Source: Armigeres subalbatus (taxonomy: Eukaryota > Arthropoda > Insecta > Diptera > Culicidae). From it: a stretch of 64,000 bases of DNA. Under the pieces are notes generated by a model. The model made no database searches, was not told the DNA's origin, and saw nothing but the letters and a program-made list of their open reading frames with translations. Location: positions 372,001 to 436,000 of the forward strand of contig NW_026942982.1 in the NCBI RefSeq assembly GCF_024139115.2, written 5' to 3'. Position 1 is the stretch's first letter. Each line of letters begins with the position of its first letter. The translations under genes and the position numbers were made by a program. Positions 47,601 through 59,600 of the stretch are shown in pieces.

Positions 47601-50290
47601 GTTGGTAGATACCATACCTGTCCCTTTCTCGCTCTAAGCTCTTCCGGCACTACTTTTTTAATATACCCTTTTGTTCATATTCGGCTGATTTTGCATTATA
47701 CGCAAATCTTATAATCGTTGTCTTTTTGAAACGTACTGGATCTCAGTCGTTGCAAAGCCATCGTCGGCTGTCGAGTAAACAGATACTATCGAAACGCCAA
47801 AGAAGACCGGTCTCGTATTTGTTTTCGACGGTGCGCGTGAGCGAATTAAAGCGTAATACTCGTTCGTCGTCTATAAAACAGTTTGTGTTTGTCGGTTTCA
47901 TTATCCCCACAAACTGTCTAGGCAGAAATACTGTGACTTCCTGATGCAGTTGACTTTCGTTTTGTAGACTACCTCGCGAATGTAAAGCTGTAGTTCCGAT
48001 CAACTTTCTCTGGATTCGACCGCCTCCGAAGATCGTCCACCTAGGCAGTCTTGACGGCGATTGGTTCCCCATCCTTGCCTTCACGACAGCGCCTCACCAA
48101 CGAAGATATTGGCATGTTTACGCCTATCAAGATCCTCGAGCCGTACACGATTGTACGACTTCACCGGAACTCCTCAGATACGCATATTTCGCTTCAGCAA
48201 TTCAACATCCAAGCTCTGGAAAGGCAACTCGAGCAAACAACTGTTCGAACTCCATTCAAATCAAATCTTCGCCCGTTCAGACCGGAAATTCAAAGATTTA
48301 CTTGCCTGGTCGTGTCTTCAAAGCTATGAGTTCCTCCTGTCCACCTTAAACACAATGGCGTTGTGTGTCACCGATTCCAGTTCTTGGAAATCTCTCGTCT
48401 AATAAGTATTCTGATCCATCATCAAGAAAGCGAAACAGTCAACCTTCGTGTTCGGTCCGAACAACGTTACGGTAAATATCGGAATAACTCAACACCTGCT
48501 TCCACTTGATGAGTGTTGATGCTCCGCCCTTCGTTGGCTTTCCTTTGGCTGGAACAAGTTGGCTCCTCAACTCAAGATTATATGAAGAAGAATTGTGGAA
48601 TGTGCCAATCAACTCCGCACGTTTTGCTGTTGAGTTTCCTCCATGCTGTCGAAGACATCTCAGCAAATTCTGAATTCGCGAACTGCTGCCCATCTAGCTT
48701 CATACGAGAGATCAATGAAACGTTTACACTTCGCAACAGTGCGGCAGTTGCCCTTGCATGTAGGGCATACAGATGATTCACTCGTTGTGTTGCCACTCTC
48801 GGAGTATCGCCTCGATTTCCAGTTGTTAAACGTTGGCTAACAGTTTCCGAAGAAGATGCGCATGCGTGTTTATGAACGCCTTCCTTGGCGTTTACCACGG
48901 TGGTCTTGGTCGAAATTGTAATATTTTCGTGGATTTGCTACGATGCTTGCATCTTCCGCGATAGAGAAGATCCAATCGGAAAATGTCATTAGGGTCACCC
49001 TTACAAGACTTTTGCTATGCCTCCGAAGTCAGTTTGATGGCAGAGGAAGTTTACAAACGAGCCCTGCATTAGCGTTACGTACATATACTCCCTTACGTCC
49101 GCAAGCATCGATGACGGAACACAAGTTTCTCCGCCAGTGCATAGTCTACTAGCTTTTCGATAGAATCAGTCTTACTGGTGCCATGGAGAACTTTCTCCCG
49201 CAGAGAACTGATTATCATATGTGGCTGACCGAATCTGAGCTTCAAGACGCTAATCTTCTTTGAGACCATTGACGGATGCATGACTCCGAACGGCGGCAAA
49301 CGCTTCATCTTTCAAACAATTCCGAAGTCGAATCATGTTCTCATTATCTCTATAACCGCACATCGAGGTTGTGCTTTGAAATATGTAATGACATCGGCCA
49401 ATCTTCGGGATTCCATTGAACTGGGAGGTCACATGCTACTTGACGCGCAGCAATTTGTTCTCGCGAAAGAGTAGTGTTCATCCGCGAATCTCTCTGGTGT
49501 TTCGAAGCACCATGAACAGGGGTCGAACGTTCCTCGGAGCAAATTGTCCCTGCTGATCATCAACACTTCTCTCTTCTGTTACGTTATCAGTTGTCCTGAC
49601 ATCATCGTCATTACTGAGGACTCGTTCCAGAAGAGTCCTGTATGTCGTCTGCCGCATAATCGCAGCAGACTGGAGTCATCCTGTTCGCGTCCATCGCCAT
49701 CATCAGCATAGTCCTCGGATACGCCATCGGATTTCTCCTGCCTTCGTTACCAACCTTTCACTTTAGCCAACGGATCAGTCACTCAGGCCCCAGGTACAGG
49801 GCAGCTTCGTACTTCTGCGACTTCCTCCATCAACTCGAATTTCTTCTTCATGAACTCCTGCGCCGCTTCATCTCCTCCAACGTCGTTTCTTCGGAACACC
49901 TGCTCATCTGCAGTTTCAGCGACAGTGCTGATTTGCATGATGCACTTGACACCAACGACTTTGCTTTGACCGTAGCATTCACTTTCTTATCGATTTCCGC
50001 CAGCAACATAGCATCAGATTTCCTAAATTGTCACGATTAGTAGATTCCGGAATTGGTCGCAGGTCCTTGAGGTAGAACCCTTCACCGATTTAGGGTTTCC
50101 CAGGGTTAAACTTTGTACTCGTTTTGGTCGGCTTTGTTTTCCGCGCTGCGCTGTGGTTTTTAGACGTCTTCTGCTTGACCTGGTTTGCCTCCGCGGTTTC
50201 AAATTCAGGCAAGACCATTCACAGTCTTCGATGTCCTCATTTACTCCTGCACAAATAGAATACTTACAAGTAACACATTTGACCATCGAT
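44661..50290 (-). pseudogene. BEL-Pao gag-pol, frameshifted
   Basis: The gag start near 50290 has a PHD-like Cys motif (CVTCKYSICAGVNEDIEDC). A zinc-knuckle zone lies near 48600-48780. The aspartic protease and its flank lie at 47743-48400 (ILIGVN, then EPIAVKT and KLIGTTALHS). The RT lies at about 46900-47720 (FPVINPTSQGRF, then FREYRVGICGDIREMFLQIG). The RNase H begins after RELLRILMSIFDPLGLISHF. The integrase at 45150-45696 has a C-x2-C motif, VGVDYFGPIEVIGRRVE, SDRGTNF and FNPPASPHMGGCWERLIQSV. Many frameshifts and stops. These functions would serve particle assembly, reverse transcription and integration of the element. Confidence 0.85.
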
Positions 50291-50571
50291 TATCACCTAC
50301 GGCACTGCACATAACAATTTTCTTCCCTTTGTTGAGGCTCGAATCGGAAAGCTATCGTGATTTATTATCACTTCTCGCGATTCCGGCAGTTCACCGCGAC
50401 AGAAATCTTACTTTTGGGCTTTGAGTCGATGGGGGTCTTTATTGGGACTATGCTTCTGAGAGGACGTGTCTTTTCTGGTTTAAGCTTACCTTCAGCACCT
50501 CTACTGGTTGTTGGGTATAATCTTTGTTCAGTTGGACATCTTCCACCTCTTCTAGTAAACGATATTAAATT

Positions 50572-51209
50572 TGTTAACTTTCGGTGGCGAAGAAAGTGGT
50601 CTTCAGATTTACAATATCAGTGTATATTTGATATTTTAATATCCTGCATGTTGTAAAACAGGGCATTACTGTTTGTGTTGAGGTACATCGAGAAAATCTA
50701 CTCACGTTTAGTCAAACTTTGTCTTCTATGTCCGTCCTATGTCCAAGTCCCTTTCTGGTAGTTTGAGGTCTGTTTATAAGTTCTTGATAGTATTGTTTGT
50801 AAATATTACGTAATTTATATTCATTACCTGAGGTCAATTTTTCATGCACTCAGCGATTTAGGTTAGCATTAGGTAGATATATATTGCATGAAATCTACAT
50901 AAAATAGATAGTTTTATATTGATATAGTTTGAAGTTCAAGTATACTACTTGGTTTAGAATAGTTTAAGCGAATAATATCAATATTTTATATAGGAATAAT
51001 CAGTATAAAACAATATAATTCACTTTGTACTTCCTCGATGACTACACATGTCCACGTATGTTATTGTTATAATTCATATTGTTTATTAGTTGTCCATCTA
51101 CCACTACTCGTCTATCATTTCTACGGTATAAGTATGATATACATATATTTGGATACAACCACGATCATTATAATAGCTAGGGCGACACAACGCATAGGGA
51201 GTTGTAACA
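50572..51209 (-). repeat. BEL-Pao 5' LTR
   Basis: Same length and ends as the other LTR. On the minus strand it would carry the promoter. A TATA-like ATATATGTATAT lies near 51140. The internal sequence follows directly at 50571. Confidence 0.93.
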
Positions 51210-51278
51210 TATGGATTGTGAGAAAAATCCAATTTCAATAGCGGCTATAATTCGATTTTCTACTGAATTTATAATAAG
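51210..51278 (-). repeat. TIR element, right part, after the BEL element
   Basis: TATGGATTGTGAGAAAAATCC, AATAGCGGCTATAATTCG and TACTGAAT are the reverse complement of the left arm at 43884-43950. Confidence 0.82.
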
Positions 51279-51282
51279 ATAG

Positions 51283-51531
51283 AAATCTCGCGCTTAGTTT
51301 CATAGGGGCGTAACTGTATTGATCGATTTCTCTTAATCGATTTTATGTTTTGATTAATAACTCATGTTTCAAAGCTACAACCGTGATTATTGATTCTGGT
51401 GCAAGATACAATCATCCTTTATCACACGAACCATTAAATCACCGACAAACTGAAACATTCGGTGAATAATAAAATAAAACGAAAGAGAAATCAGTCAATA
51501 AGTTACCCCTATGAAACTAAGCGCGAAATCA
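51283..51531. mobile_element. MITE with CGCGCTTAGTTTCATAGGGG termini
   Basis: The termini at 51288-51318 and 51499-51530 are inverted copies of each other. The similarity continues inward through GATTTCTCTT / AAGAGAAATC. It is about 249 bp with no frame, directly next to the split TIR element. Confidence 0.8.
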
Positions 51532-51546
51532 AATTAGGAAACTGAC

Positions 51547-53267
51547 CATTAACAACTCAGAAAAGACGGTCAAAACCTCATTGTGCGTTTAATACGATTT
51601 AGATCATGATTTTCATAGAATGTCTTCAAAAGCTGCCCGACAAGATCTAGGCGTAGAAATCCACTATTATGTTTTAATGAATACCTGAGCAAAAATTTTT
51701 TTCTACGATTTTTTTGTTCGGTTTTTGACAATATTTTAGAATATTGTGTTTTGAAACTACTAGATACTGTATGTTTTCTTCCTAATTTTAAGGTTGAATC
51801 GTTGTTTTTCGATACTCAGTCCAAAACTCAAATAAAAACGATTTTCAGTATTTTAAAATAAATATACAACATATCAACACGTTTTATATCACAAAATAAA
51901 AAATGGCACTAATATACGATCGTTTTCAGATAACATGGTCTTGCTGATTGGAATTTCAGTCAAATAGAACAGTTTTATTGAAAAAATAGGCTATTTTCTT
52001 AATTAAATATCAGCCTTATAGGCACATTTGGCACTAGATTTCCATTATAAAAGCTGATTTTGTATAAAAAGAATGGCTAAAGCTTAGTTGGGTCTGATGA
52101 GCTCACTGATTTTGTTCTAATTGTTATAGTGTAGTTTTCGATGAATATTTCTCTTTCTCATCATATTACTCATTTCATCGGCCTTATTGTGGATCTATTT
52201 ATTATTTATATAAGTAGGTGAGCGTACCCTTTGCTTATAATTCAGTGCCTAATTTAGCCAACTTTTGAAAAACATTGTTTTCAAACAAAATCTTGGTTTT
52301 AGACGTGAATTTGGCTAAATAATATGTGTATCTTTATGAGGCTAAAACACCGCCAAAACTTCTAAAATATTTAATAAATGCTCGAATATGTAGATATGGC
52401 CAAAATCGGTACTGTACCCGTAAAATACCTTATTGGTTAAGATACTTGCACCTTACCGTTAATCGATAATGCGGAAATAACTGCTTAATAATCAATTAAA
52501 GGCAAATTAAATTGAAGCCAAATTCACTTCTAAAACCAATAGATTTTGTTTGAAAACAATGTTTTTCAAAAGTTGGCTAAATTAGGCACTGAATTATAAG
52601 CAAAGGGTACGCTCACTCTACTTATATAATAATAAATAGATCCACAATAAGGCCGATGAAATGAGTAATATATGAGAAGAGAAATATTCATCGAAAACTA
52701 CACTATAACAATTAGAACAAAATCAATGATATCAGACCAACTGAGCTTTACACTGCTTCTTCTATATAAAATTAGCTTTCTGAATAACTAAATCTAGCTG
52801 CAAAATGTACAATAAGGGTGACATTTTTCATGAAATTGACCTATTTTTCCGATAAATGTGTTCCATTTGATAGAAATGTCAATAAAAAAGGCCATATTAT
52901 CTTCAGATTAGCGAATGTTTTGTGATACAAAATGGGTCAGAACGTTGTATATTTAGTTTCGAAATATTGAAAATCGATTTTTATATTATTTAAGACTGTA
53001 TCGAAAAACAACGATTCAACACTTAAAATAAGGAGAAACATCAGCATCTTCAGCAAAATTTCTCAAAGCACAATATTCTAAAATTGTCAAACGAACAAAA
53101 TAAAATTATTGAAATTTTTTTTGCTCAGGTATACATGAACCATAATAGTGGATTTCACGGTCTGATATTTGTCGCCAGCTTTTGAACACATTCTATGAAC
53201 AAATCATGGTTCTACATCTGTATTAACGCCACAATTAGGTTTTGACCGTCTTTCTGAATTTTCAATG
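51547..53267. mobile_element. Giant inverted repeat of 1.7 kb
   Basis: The arms 51547-52320 and 52513-53267 are complementary along their length, with small differences. Outer pairs are AGACGGTCAAAACC / GGTTTTGACCGTCT. Middle pairs are ATACCTGAGCAAAAA / TTTTTTGCTCAGGTAT and GATCTATTTATTATT / AATAATAAATAGATC. Inner pairs are TAGCCAACTTTTGAAAAACA / TGTTTTTCAAAAGTTGGCTA. The loop is about 190 bases. No protein frame is seen. A transcript through it would fold into a very long hairpin. Whether it is a foldback transposon or a local duplication is open. Confidence 0.88.
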
Positions 53268-53271
53268 TCGG

Positions 53272-53347
53272 ACGAGCCTGGAATTGAACCCACAACCTCC
53301 TGCTTATAAAGCAGAAGCAGTAGCCACTAAGCCACCGAGCTCGTCTT
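53272..53347 (-). other. tRNA-like SINE head (TAT anticodon position)
   Basis: On the minus strand it reads GACGAGC...GCTCGTC acceptor halves, a D-arm-like GGCTTAGTGGCTAC, a TCTGC..GCAGG stem with TAT in a seven-base loop, and GGGTTCAATTCC as B box. It closely matches the head of the SINE at 18429. The T stem pairs poorly and a SINE relative exists, so I call it a SINE head and not a working tRNA-Ile gene. The body is missing, because the giant inverted repeat begins at once on its 3' side. Confidence 0.7.
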
Positions 53348-53753
53348 GATGACAGATTATAATACAGTTCTTCATAAAAACCATACAGAAACTTTTAATA
53401 CAATTGTTGTAGGGGAAATGACGGCTCTGGTAGGTTTTGTTCTATTATTGGCAGGGGGGTTTCTTTCCCCCTATCAAAATCTAACAGATTTTTATTATTT
53501 TAATACAATATCTTTATAAAAAGCCTACAGAATTATATATGTCAAGATTTCATACAATAATTGTCAGATTTGGTTTTTGGGTGTACGACGTACGTACTAT
53601 TTCATCACGGTATTTGAATATAATTTGAATTAAATTGTAAATGGAACTGGTTGCAATCGTAAGACAGATAAATGAAGTAGACTGTCTTGAGTAAACGAAA
53701 AGTATTTAACATTTCATAGTCCATTTTATCTCTAGCGTATTCGTTTCGTTACT

Positions 53754-54426
53754 TCATCGCAACATTCTCATATCGCGTACCCTTAGCAGAAGCACGTAGA
53801 ACATTGTCACTTCAATCTCGGACCGTCTCACACTTGCTGTTTGGTGCTTCCAGTAGCCACAATGAGTGCGGAAAAACGGTGCTGGAGCCGCTGCTGATGG
53901 TCTGGCCAAGACGTACAGTAGTGAACATGTTGTTGATTTGTTCAGCACTGTGGAAAATCTTTCGCCCATGTGTGTAATCGTCGATGGAGGTGTCAGTACA
54001 GGATACCATCATCATACAGGGAGAGTACGTGCCTTCATCTTGATTAGATGAAATGCAATCAAATTCACACTTACCGGCATACTGGCACTGGTGCGGCAGA
54101 TGCCACCTACCTACAAGGAGAGAAGGTTTGCTCGAATGATATTCATCGTATATGATAGATGAATGTACGTACGTGGTGACTATTTTAGACCGATTCATGG
54201 AAAATGTCAAGCGTTCGACTTTTGAACAGATATGCCGAGGCCCCATGCTTTGAAGTAGCTTTAGTGATATTAAGCTTTGATAAATTTTCGTTTCATCTAT
54301 TATTTGAAACTCCTGCCAAACGCTGGAGAATACTTCTATGGAATACATTCGATAATAGATAGCTGATTTGTAGGTAACGCAGTGTACGGTTGAAGAGAGA
54401 TACAGAAGCAGTTGCTGATGGAGCAT
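53754..54426 (-). other. Longest unassigned reading frame (204 codons)
   Basis: An open frame runs from an ATG at 54426 to 53812. An overlapping frame (53754-53969) reads MGERFSTVLNKSTTC. I recognise no domain. There is a CAPS-like cysteine scatter but no signal peptide or repeat. The surrounding 53350-55170 has no transposon signature, so this may be unique sequence. A splice-like GTAAGT on the minus strand near 54075 hints at exon or intron content, without proof. It could be chance. Confidence 0.2.
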
Positions 54427-55379
54427 ATTATGTTCGGTTTGGCACTGTTATTTCCGGTCGTTTGAATGTTCATATGATCGTAACACTGTTAAGACTTACT
54501 CGTCGTATAACATATTTAGTTGCACCTACCTAAGTTAAATTTCCTTACCAATAGCCCTGGGTTGGCCAGTCTAGTTTTGCATTGTTGCGGTTGACGACGA
54601 TGCGACGCCTTGTGGGTTTTAAGTTGTTGTTTATGTTGAATAAATTAATGTTGATGACTGCGTGCTCCCCCATTTACCTAGCACATGAGCACACATAGCG
54701 ATTGTTGTTTCAGCAGGGTGGCCGCAATGTAATTTTCTACAACAACAATAATGAGTCATTCTGTCCCCGGTGTCCACCGTCTCTTGATGGCATTCCGGAA
54801 AGTGTAGCAAAATCCTCCCCGATGGGTGCATGACATCCTGATGGAAATTTTTAACTTCTAGCTGCACTCTGACACATCGTCGTCGTCGTCATCGTCCATT
54901 CTCGCATGAAATCGAGAGATAATTGAGTAAAGCTGTCGTCGTCGTCGTCCTCGTCTTGGTATCGATGGAGGTGGGACCGTACGGATGCGAGATTCATCGG
55001 TATATGCTGCATGTTGATATTTCCTCCTTTCTGTGTCTTTGCAGGTATGAGATCATCGAGGGATTAATTCTATGATTAGTGGTAAATCTGAACCAGCCGG
55101 AAAATTGATAATGGCTTGATATCGTATCTCGGCTCTATGGGATGCGATAGGTGAGTAACAGGTGGTGACAAGTATGTGCTTGAAATTTAATCAATTTTAT
55201 CTATTGTCGATAATGGCTTGAATGGAGACATGTGTAATGAAGTTTATCACTTCACACACATCTCTAGAGAATATTAGCATGTGCTTTGTTGTGAGAAATT
55301 TAGTTTTCCAAATGGAAAAGAGGTACATTGTCATCCACAGTTTAATAAAATTGAAACAAATTGTAGTATAGATATCATA
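54427..55379. repeat. Mostly unassigned; GTC microsatellites
   Basis: CGTCGTCGTCGTC tracts lie at 54873-54897 and 54931-54955. The rest holds no recognised gene or repeat. Confidence 0.5.
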
Positions 55380-55470
55380 GAAACCTTATTTAAACTTGAT
55401 CCAAATCCAAATTCGAATCTAAGTAAAACAATAAATCGAATTAGAAATCCAGACCAAATTCATACTTGAA
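55380..55470. repeat. Short block of AATCCAA-type satellite
   Basis: GATCCAAATCCAAATTCGAAT and similar words match the composition of the array at 16841-20370. Confidence 0.45.
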
Positions 55471-55717
55471 TACTTACTCTCTTTGGTATCACATTTTAAA
55501 CCAAATTAAAATCGAAATTCATTTCTTAACGCTACAAAAAAATCATCTTATTTTTCACATCAATTTTTTTTTGAATTTATAGAGACAAGTCTCCTGAGTT
55601 TCTATAAGTCAGATTTTTCTAGGAAAGTATTTCCTTCTTATTCTTTTTCTTCTTCTGAATTTCTGTATTTTCACTTACATCCTTTTCTGAAATTCCAGTG
55701 GAAACTATTTAAAAAAC

Positions 55718-56046
55718 GGGCAATGGGTAATGTTTCCAACATAACCGCGAGTAGACGTAGGACTTGTATAAACGTAGCGTATTTACATTTAACTTCTAAC
55801 TTTTGGATCTATGGAGTTTGATAATAGTATAGATATTGGAAACGACAACTTCCATGCTGTGTAGAATTATTAGCAATTTGTTTATTCAAAACTTCTGGGG
55901 AAAAAATACTAATTAAATACATAATTAGAATGGCTTTGTTACTAACTATTAAGCCCTTGTTTACTCAAGCAAATGTTGGGCATTTATAGATTTCTTATTG
56001 ATGATAGTATTTGAAGTTTAAAAATTCTATTTATAAAATTTTCAAA
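55718..56046 (-). repeat. Inverted copy of the repeat at 23936-24265
   Basis: Reads CAATGGGTAATGTTTCC to AATTCTATTTATAAAA, the reverse complement of the block beside the assembly gap. Confidence 0.78.
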
Positions 56047-56423
56047 CTTGGGCAAAATGTGCTATTTTGGGGGAACTATCCCGTTTTCCAAACAAAGAAA
56101 TACAGCACCAATTTTGTTGCTTCTTTTTGCTAACATGCGTGCTTACTGCTGAAAAAAATCACAACAATAAGAAATAAGTTAAGGAGCAGTAACCCTACTA
56201 AAATAGAGGAGGTTCTGCTAATACATCAACGAAAAAATATTCAATGTTTTGATTCCAAACTCCGAGTCTACGTCAAATTTAATAATACAATTTCTTAGAA
56301 AAAGAAAAACAAAGAATAAGATAAAGTTTATTTAAATATTCTTCTGGAAATTATTTTTTGCTGACTTTTTTAAAAGATTACAGTATTACATTTAAAGATA
56401 CAGCGAAATTTTCTAATCTAAAA

Positions 56424-56670
56424 TGGTCGGGGTTCTGCCAAATCGCACCAAGCGCCAAAAAAAGATAACTATTTTTCTGCCCGAACTTTCGTTTAGCAAA
56501 ATTTATTGATCGTAAATCGTATCGGATATCCATCAACTCCATAACTGAGGGTATGCTATAACAAATGCACGTATGAATTGATATGAAATGTTCTCCGTTT
56601 TCCTTGTACGAACAAAATATCACAAGTCAGTCAAAACGCCGCTTGGTGCGGTTTGGCAGAACCCCGACCA
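56424..56670. mobile_element. MITE with 31-bp TIR
   Basis: TGGTCGGGGTTCTGCCAAAT at 56424 and its inverted match ending at 56670 agree at 30 of 31 positions. It is 247 bp. Open frames across it (56378-56871) are chance. A/T-only flanks prevent a firm target duplication. It lies between the inverted and direct blocks of the duplication. Confidence 0.85.
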
Positions 56671-57707
56671 AATGGATATTAACACTATTGCTGATTGTGC
56701 ATCTTCAATTGCTAATGCCTTCTGCAAATAAATGGAAGTAATTATTTTAATCAAATTTTTATTTTCATCAGTGTAGTTGATTTTTTGTGTGGAATCAGAA
56801 CTGTTATAGTAAGACCATGTTTTAATGTACGTGTCGTTGTACCAAGCACAACTTAACATATTGTCAGTCATATGACTGACTCTGTACCCATCCCGGGATC
56901 ATGCGGATTATGAAACCAATCACTTTTCGTGGATATGCAGACCAAATATCTCTAATTTTCTTCTTCTCCATCCACCACCGCTTCCCTCGCTGCCTCAGTT
57001 ATCATCGGCCTCTAGCCGTGAACTCCGAGCGATGGGATGGGCGATTGCACAGAGCATAAAATATTCACCTTCATGAAGCAATTTCGGTCCGAATTTTGAC
57101 AAACATCGCATGATTATTCAAAACATAGAATGACATAGTCAGACGATTACTCCATCAACTCATTCATTCGGCTGTCACTGAATGTGCTTACTGTGTGCAA
57201 GAAAAAACATTATTAGTATTGTTTATATTGATGTTTACCATTGAAAGTGCCTCGTGGATGAAAATCGGATTCAGTTCTATATGAAAAACTACTTTACTCA
57301 TTTAAAACTTTTCAGATTTCAGATAATTTATCAATTTGTAGAACGTACATAAATATTCAATGACTAATATTCAATCGAATATTGACGGTGCGACTATGAA
57401 TGAGTCTGGAAGTGAGCTGACCAGTGAAGAGAGGTGCACGTCACCAAACATTTTCGATTATTTTACGCACTGCGATTGCATCCACTAACTGACACCACTG
57501 CAACCGACCATCATCAAAAGCACAGAATGACAAAAAAAGCACAGAATGACAAATGCATATTCGCAGACTCACCGGCAGTTCTACCGCTGGTGACTGCATG
57601 CTGTCGCTGTGTAGGTAAACAACGAACGAACAGACAGAACAAAAAAATGCGCAGACAAAAAGCACGTCAGTACGCGCTGCTGTCACAAATTATAATGACT
57701 CGCACAC

Positions 57708-59241
57708 GTAAATTAGGTAAATTCTCTCTTTATTTCAATTTTCAACTTTGAATACATAGTTAATTCTACATTTTGAGAGTTTTAACCATAAGGTTCTTCA
57801 GCTCCTTTTTTTATCCTATTTTTCATTTTGTTGTTTTTGTTGTTTAGTAACGTTATACATTTGTACCTTTTTGGTATTTGGTTTGTAATTTTAATTTAAA
57901 ATTTTATAACCTACCTAACAGCCTAACATTGCCAGGAATAGTGCACTGGCGCTTCGTTTCAGCTACTCCTCTAGCAGCCGTTCTCGATGACAAACATGCC
58001 CAGTGACAGATCTGATCCATGCGGGTTTGCAGCTACGCAATCGAGCTACTAGTTGGTTGAACATGGAAAAGTTGTTCAGGTTTGTAGAGTGGTGCCGCTT
58101 CATCGGTGGATACGGGCTTTCTTCGTCATTCTGTCGTAATCCGGGGGAGTAGATGGCCATGGGTTGATCGGATGCAATGTTCTTGCTGTTGTTGTACCAG
58201 GTACTAGGTTCGGATAATTCTGGTCGTTGATCACCGGTGGTTGTCTTATTCTCGGATTTTTGGAGCTGGCTTTCTTCCGTATCTCGACGAATTCCGCTCG
58301 TGTGGGACATTCCTTAGCGGTGGCCTCATGTTTCGCTCCGAGTTACACTTGACATCAATTTGTTGCATGTCTGGGTTTTTAGCGATGATGTACCATAGGC
58401 CTTCAGTTTGATGCATATCTCCACACTTGACGCATCGAGGAGCCAAGTGGCAGTTTCTAGTACCATGGCCTAGCCGCAGCAATTCATGCACTTGTGACAT
58501 CTCGGTGCACAGGTTTGTACCTGTTGCCATTCGACAACGATACTGTCAGTCGCTTTAATGTTCTTCAGGTCCTTCAAGGTTACAGAACCGTTCGCAGATG
58601 GACCGGTATAACTGATCACGGTACTTTCTTGACTTATCCTTTCTGGAAATCTTATACACGCCGGTAACGATGAGCCCGCACTCTGCCAGCAGGTTCTCCA
58701 GTTCTTCAGTTCGCCTATCGTCGAGGCCACGAAGTACCACCTTGAAAGGCTTGTCGCTGGGGACATCATGCGTGAAATATTCACACATCTCATTATTCAA
58801 AATCTCCAGCATCCTCTGATACTGGGGTTTCGATTCAGCCATTAGTTTCAGTCATCCAGAACACAACTTGGTGGTGCACTTTAAAGTGCTATTTGCTATG
58901 CGTCCTCCGCAATGCGGTCCGAAAGTAAGGAGTATCCTTTGACAAAAATCGGCGGGCACTTTTCCTTCCGCTCCGGTTGGTTTTCTTGCTGCTGCAGCTT
59001 CTGCCTTTGTTCACCAGTGGGTACCGGCATCGTCGTCCTTCAAGGTGGAGTAGTGTTCTTCAGTGGCACTTTTTCCTTGCACCCTTATGTGCAGTCGAAA
59101 GCTGCTTCGTCACCCATAACGGGATCGAAAAAGCACTCGCCAACGCGGTGCCCTTCGTACAAACGAACCGGTCAAGTATTGAACAAGATTACCAAAACAC
59201 GTCCGATCGGATCGGAAGTCTGGTATCAACTGACGACTCAC
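57708..59241 (-). mobile_element. Jockey-type unit with gag but no pol
   Basis: Copy 1 of the duplication has CGCACACGGAAGGCACTGC with nothing between, and here about 1.5 kb intervene. On the minus strand there is a GC-rich leader (58860-59241), a gag frame (57963-58842), and at once a 3' UTR (57710-57960). There is no endonuclease or RT. GACTC-CAC-like sequence on both sides may be a worn target duplication. It may be an internal deletion or a non-autonomous gag-only family. Confidence 0.65.
57963..58842 (-). pseudogene. Jockey-type gag protein
   Basis: Starts MAESKPQYQRMLEILNN. It contains PFKVVLRGLDDRRTEELENL and LIVTGVYKISRKDKSRKYRD, the gag core region. The zinc knuckles follow: CMNC (damaged), then GHGTRNCHLAPRCVKCGDMH. 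The C-terminal part is Pro, Ser and Asn rich. Frameshifts near 58555 and 58480 split it into three frames. An earlier in-frame start with MGD, as in Jockey copy 1, may lie near 59120. The protein would bind element RNA. Confidence 0.8.
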
Positions 59242-59600
59242 GGCGAGCACTGCGTCTTTTATACGAAAATCTTCCGGTAGACCCGAAGGCCCGTGACCAT
59301 ACCGCATTCTGATGTCCGTGTTAGGAATGCACGGGATTGGTTTCATATGAAATTTTTACTGGCTTTGAAAATAATTGAAATTTTCAATAGTTTATCGTTA
59401 ATAATCTTAAGTTTCAATGAAATAGGCAAAATGGTGGAGAGTGTCCGAGTCAATTGATATATAAATCTTAAAAGTGCATCGAAAGATAAAGGTGCTAGTA
59501 GCGTTCAAATCTTCCCTTCCAGCGTAACGCTCTTGATTTCCAAAAATCTAAATGACACCCAGTATAGTAAAGAAAGACGTAAGTCCCACGTCAAAATTTG

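Larger units (their letters stand above)
44023..51209 (-). mobile_element. Complete BEL-Pao LTR retrotransposon
   Basis: Two 638-bp LTRs (44023-44660 and 50572-51209), both with TGTT...AACA ends, bracket 5.9 kb of internal sequence. TATG flanks both sides (44019-44022 and 51210-51213). The coding order on the minus strand is gag with an N-terminal zinc motif, a CCHC-like region, aspartic protease, RT, RNase H and integrase. This is the BEL-Pao order. A short purine tract (GGGGAG) lies just before the 3' LTR. No clear tRNA-complementary primer site was recognised. The frame is interrupted many times. It lies inside the right arm of a TIR element. Confidence 0.92.
56790..59600 (+). repeat. Duplicated block, copy 2
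   Basis: Direct copy of 24275-26810, lacking the insertion at 24553-25535 and carrying a Jockey-type unit at 57708-59241. The block ends at about 59600, where the LINE tail shared with 26590-26810 stops. Confidence 0.82.

Noticed and set aside
53754..54426. Serine protease or LDL-receptor type exon
   Set aside because: Cysteine spacing does not fit either family and no catalytic motif is visible; left unassigned.
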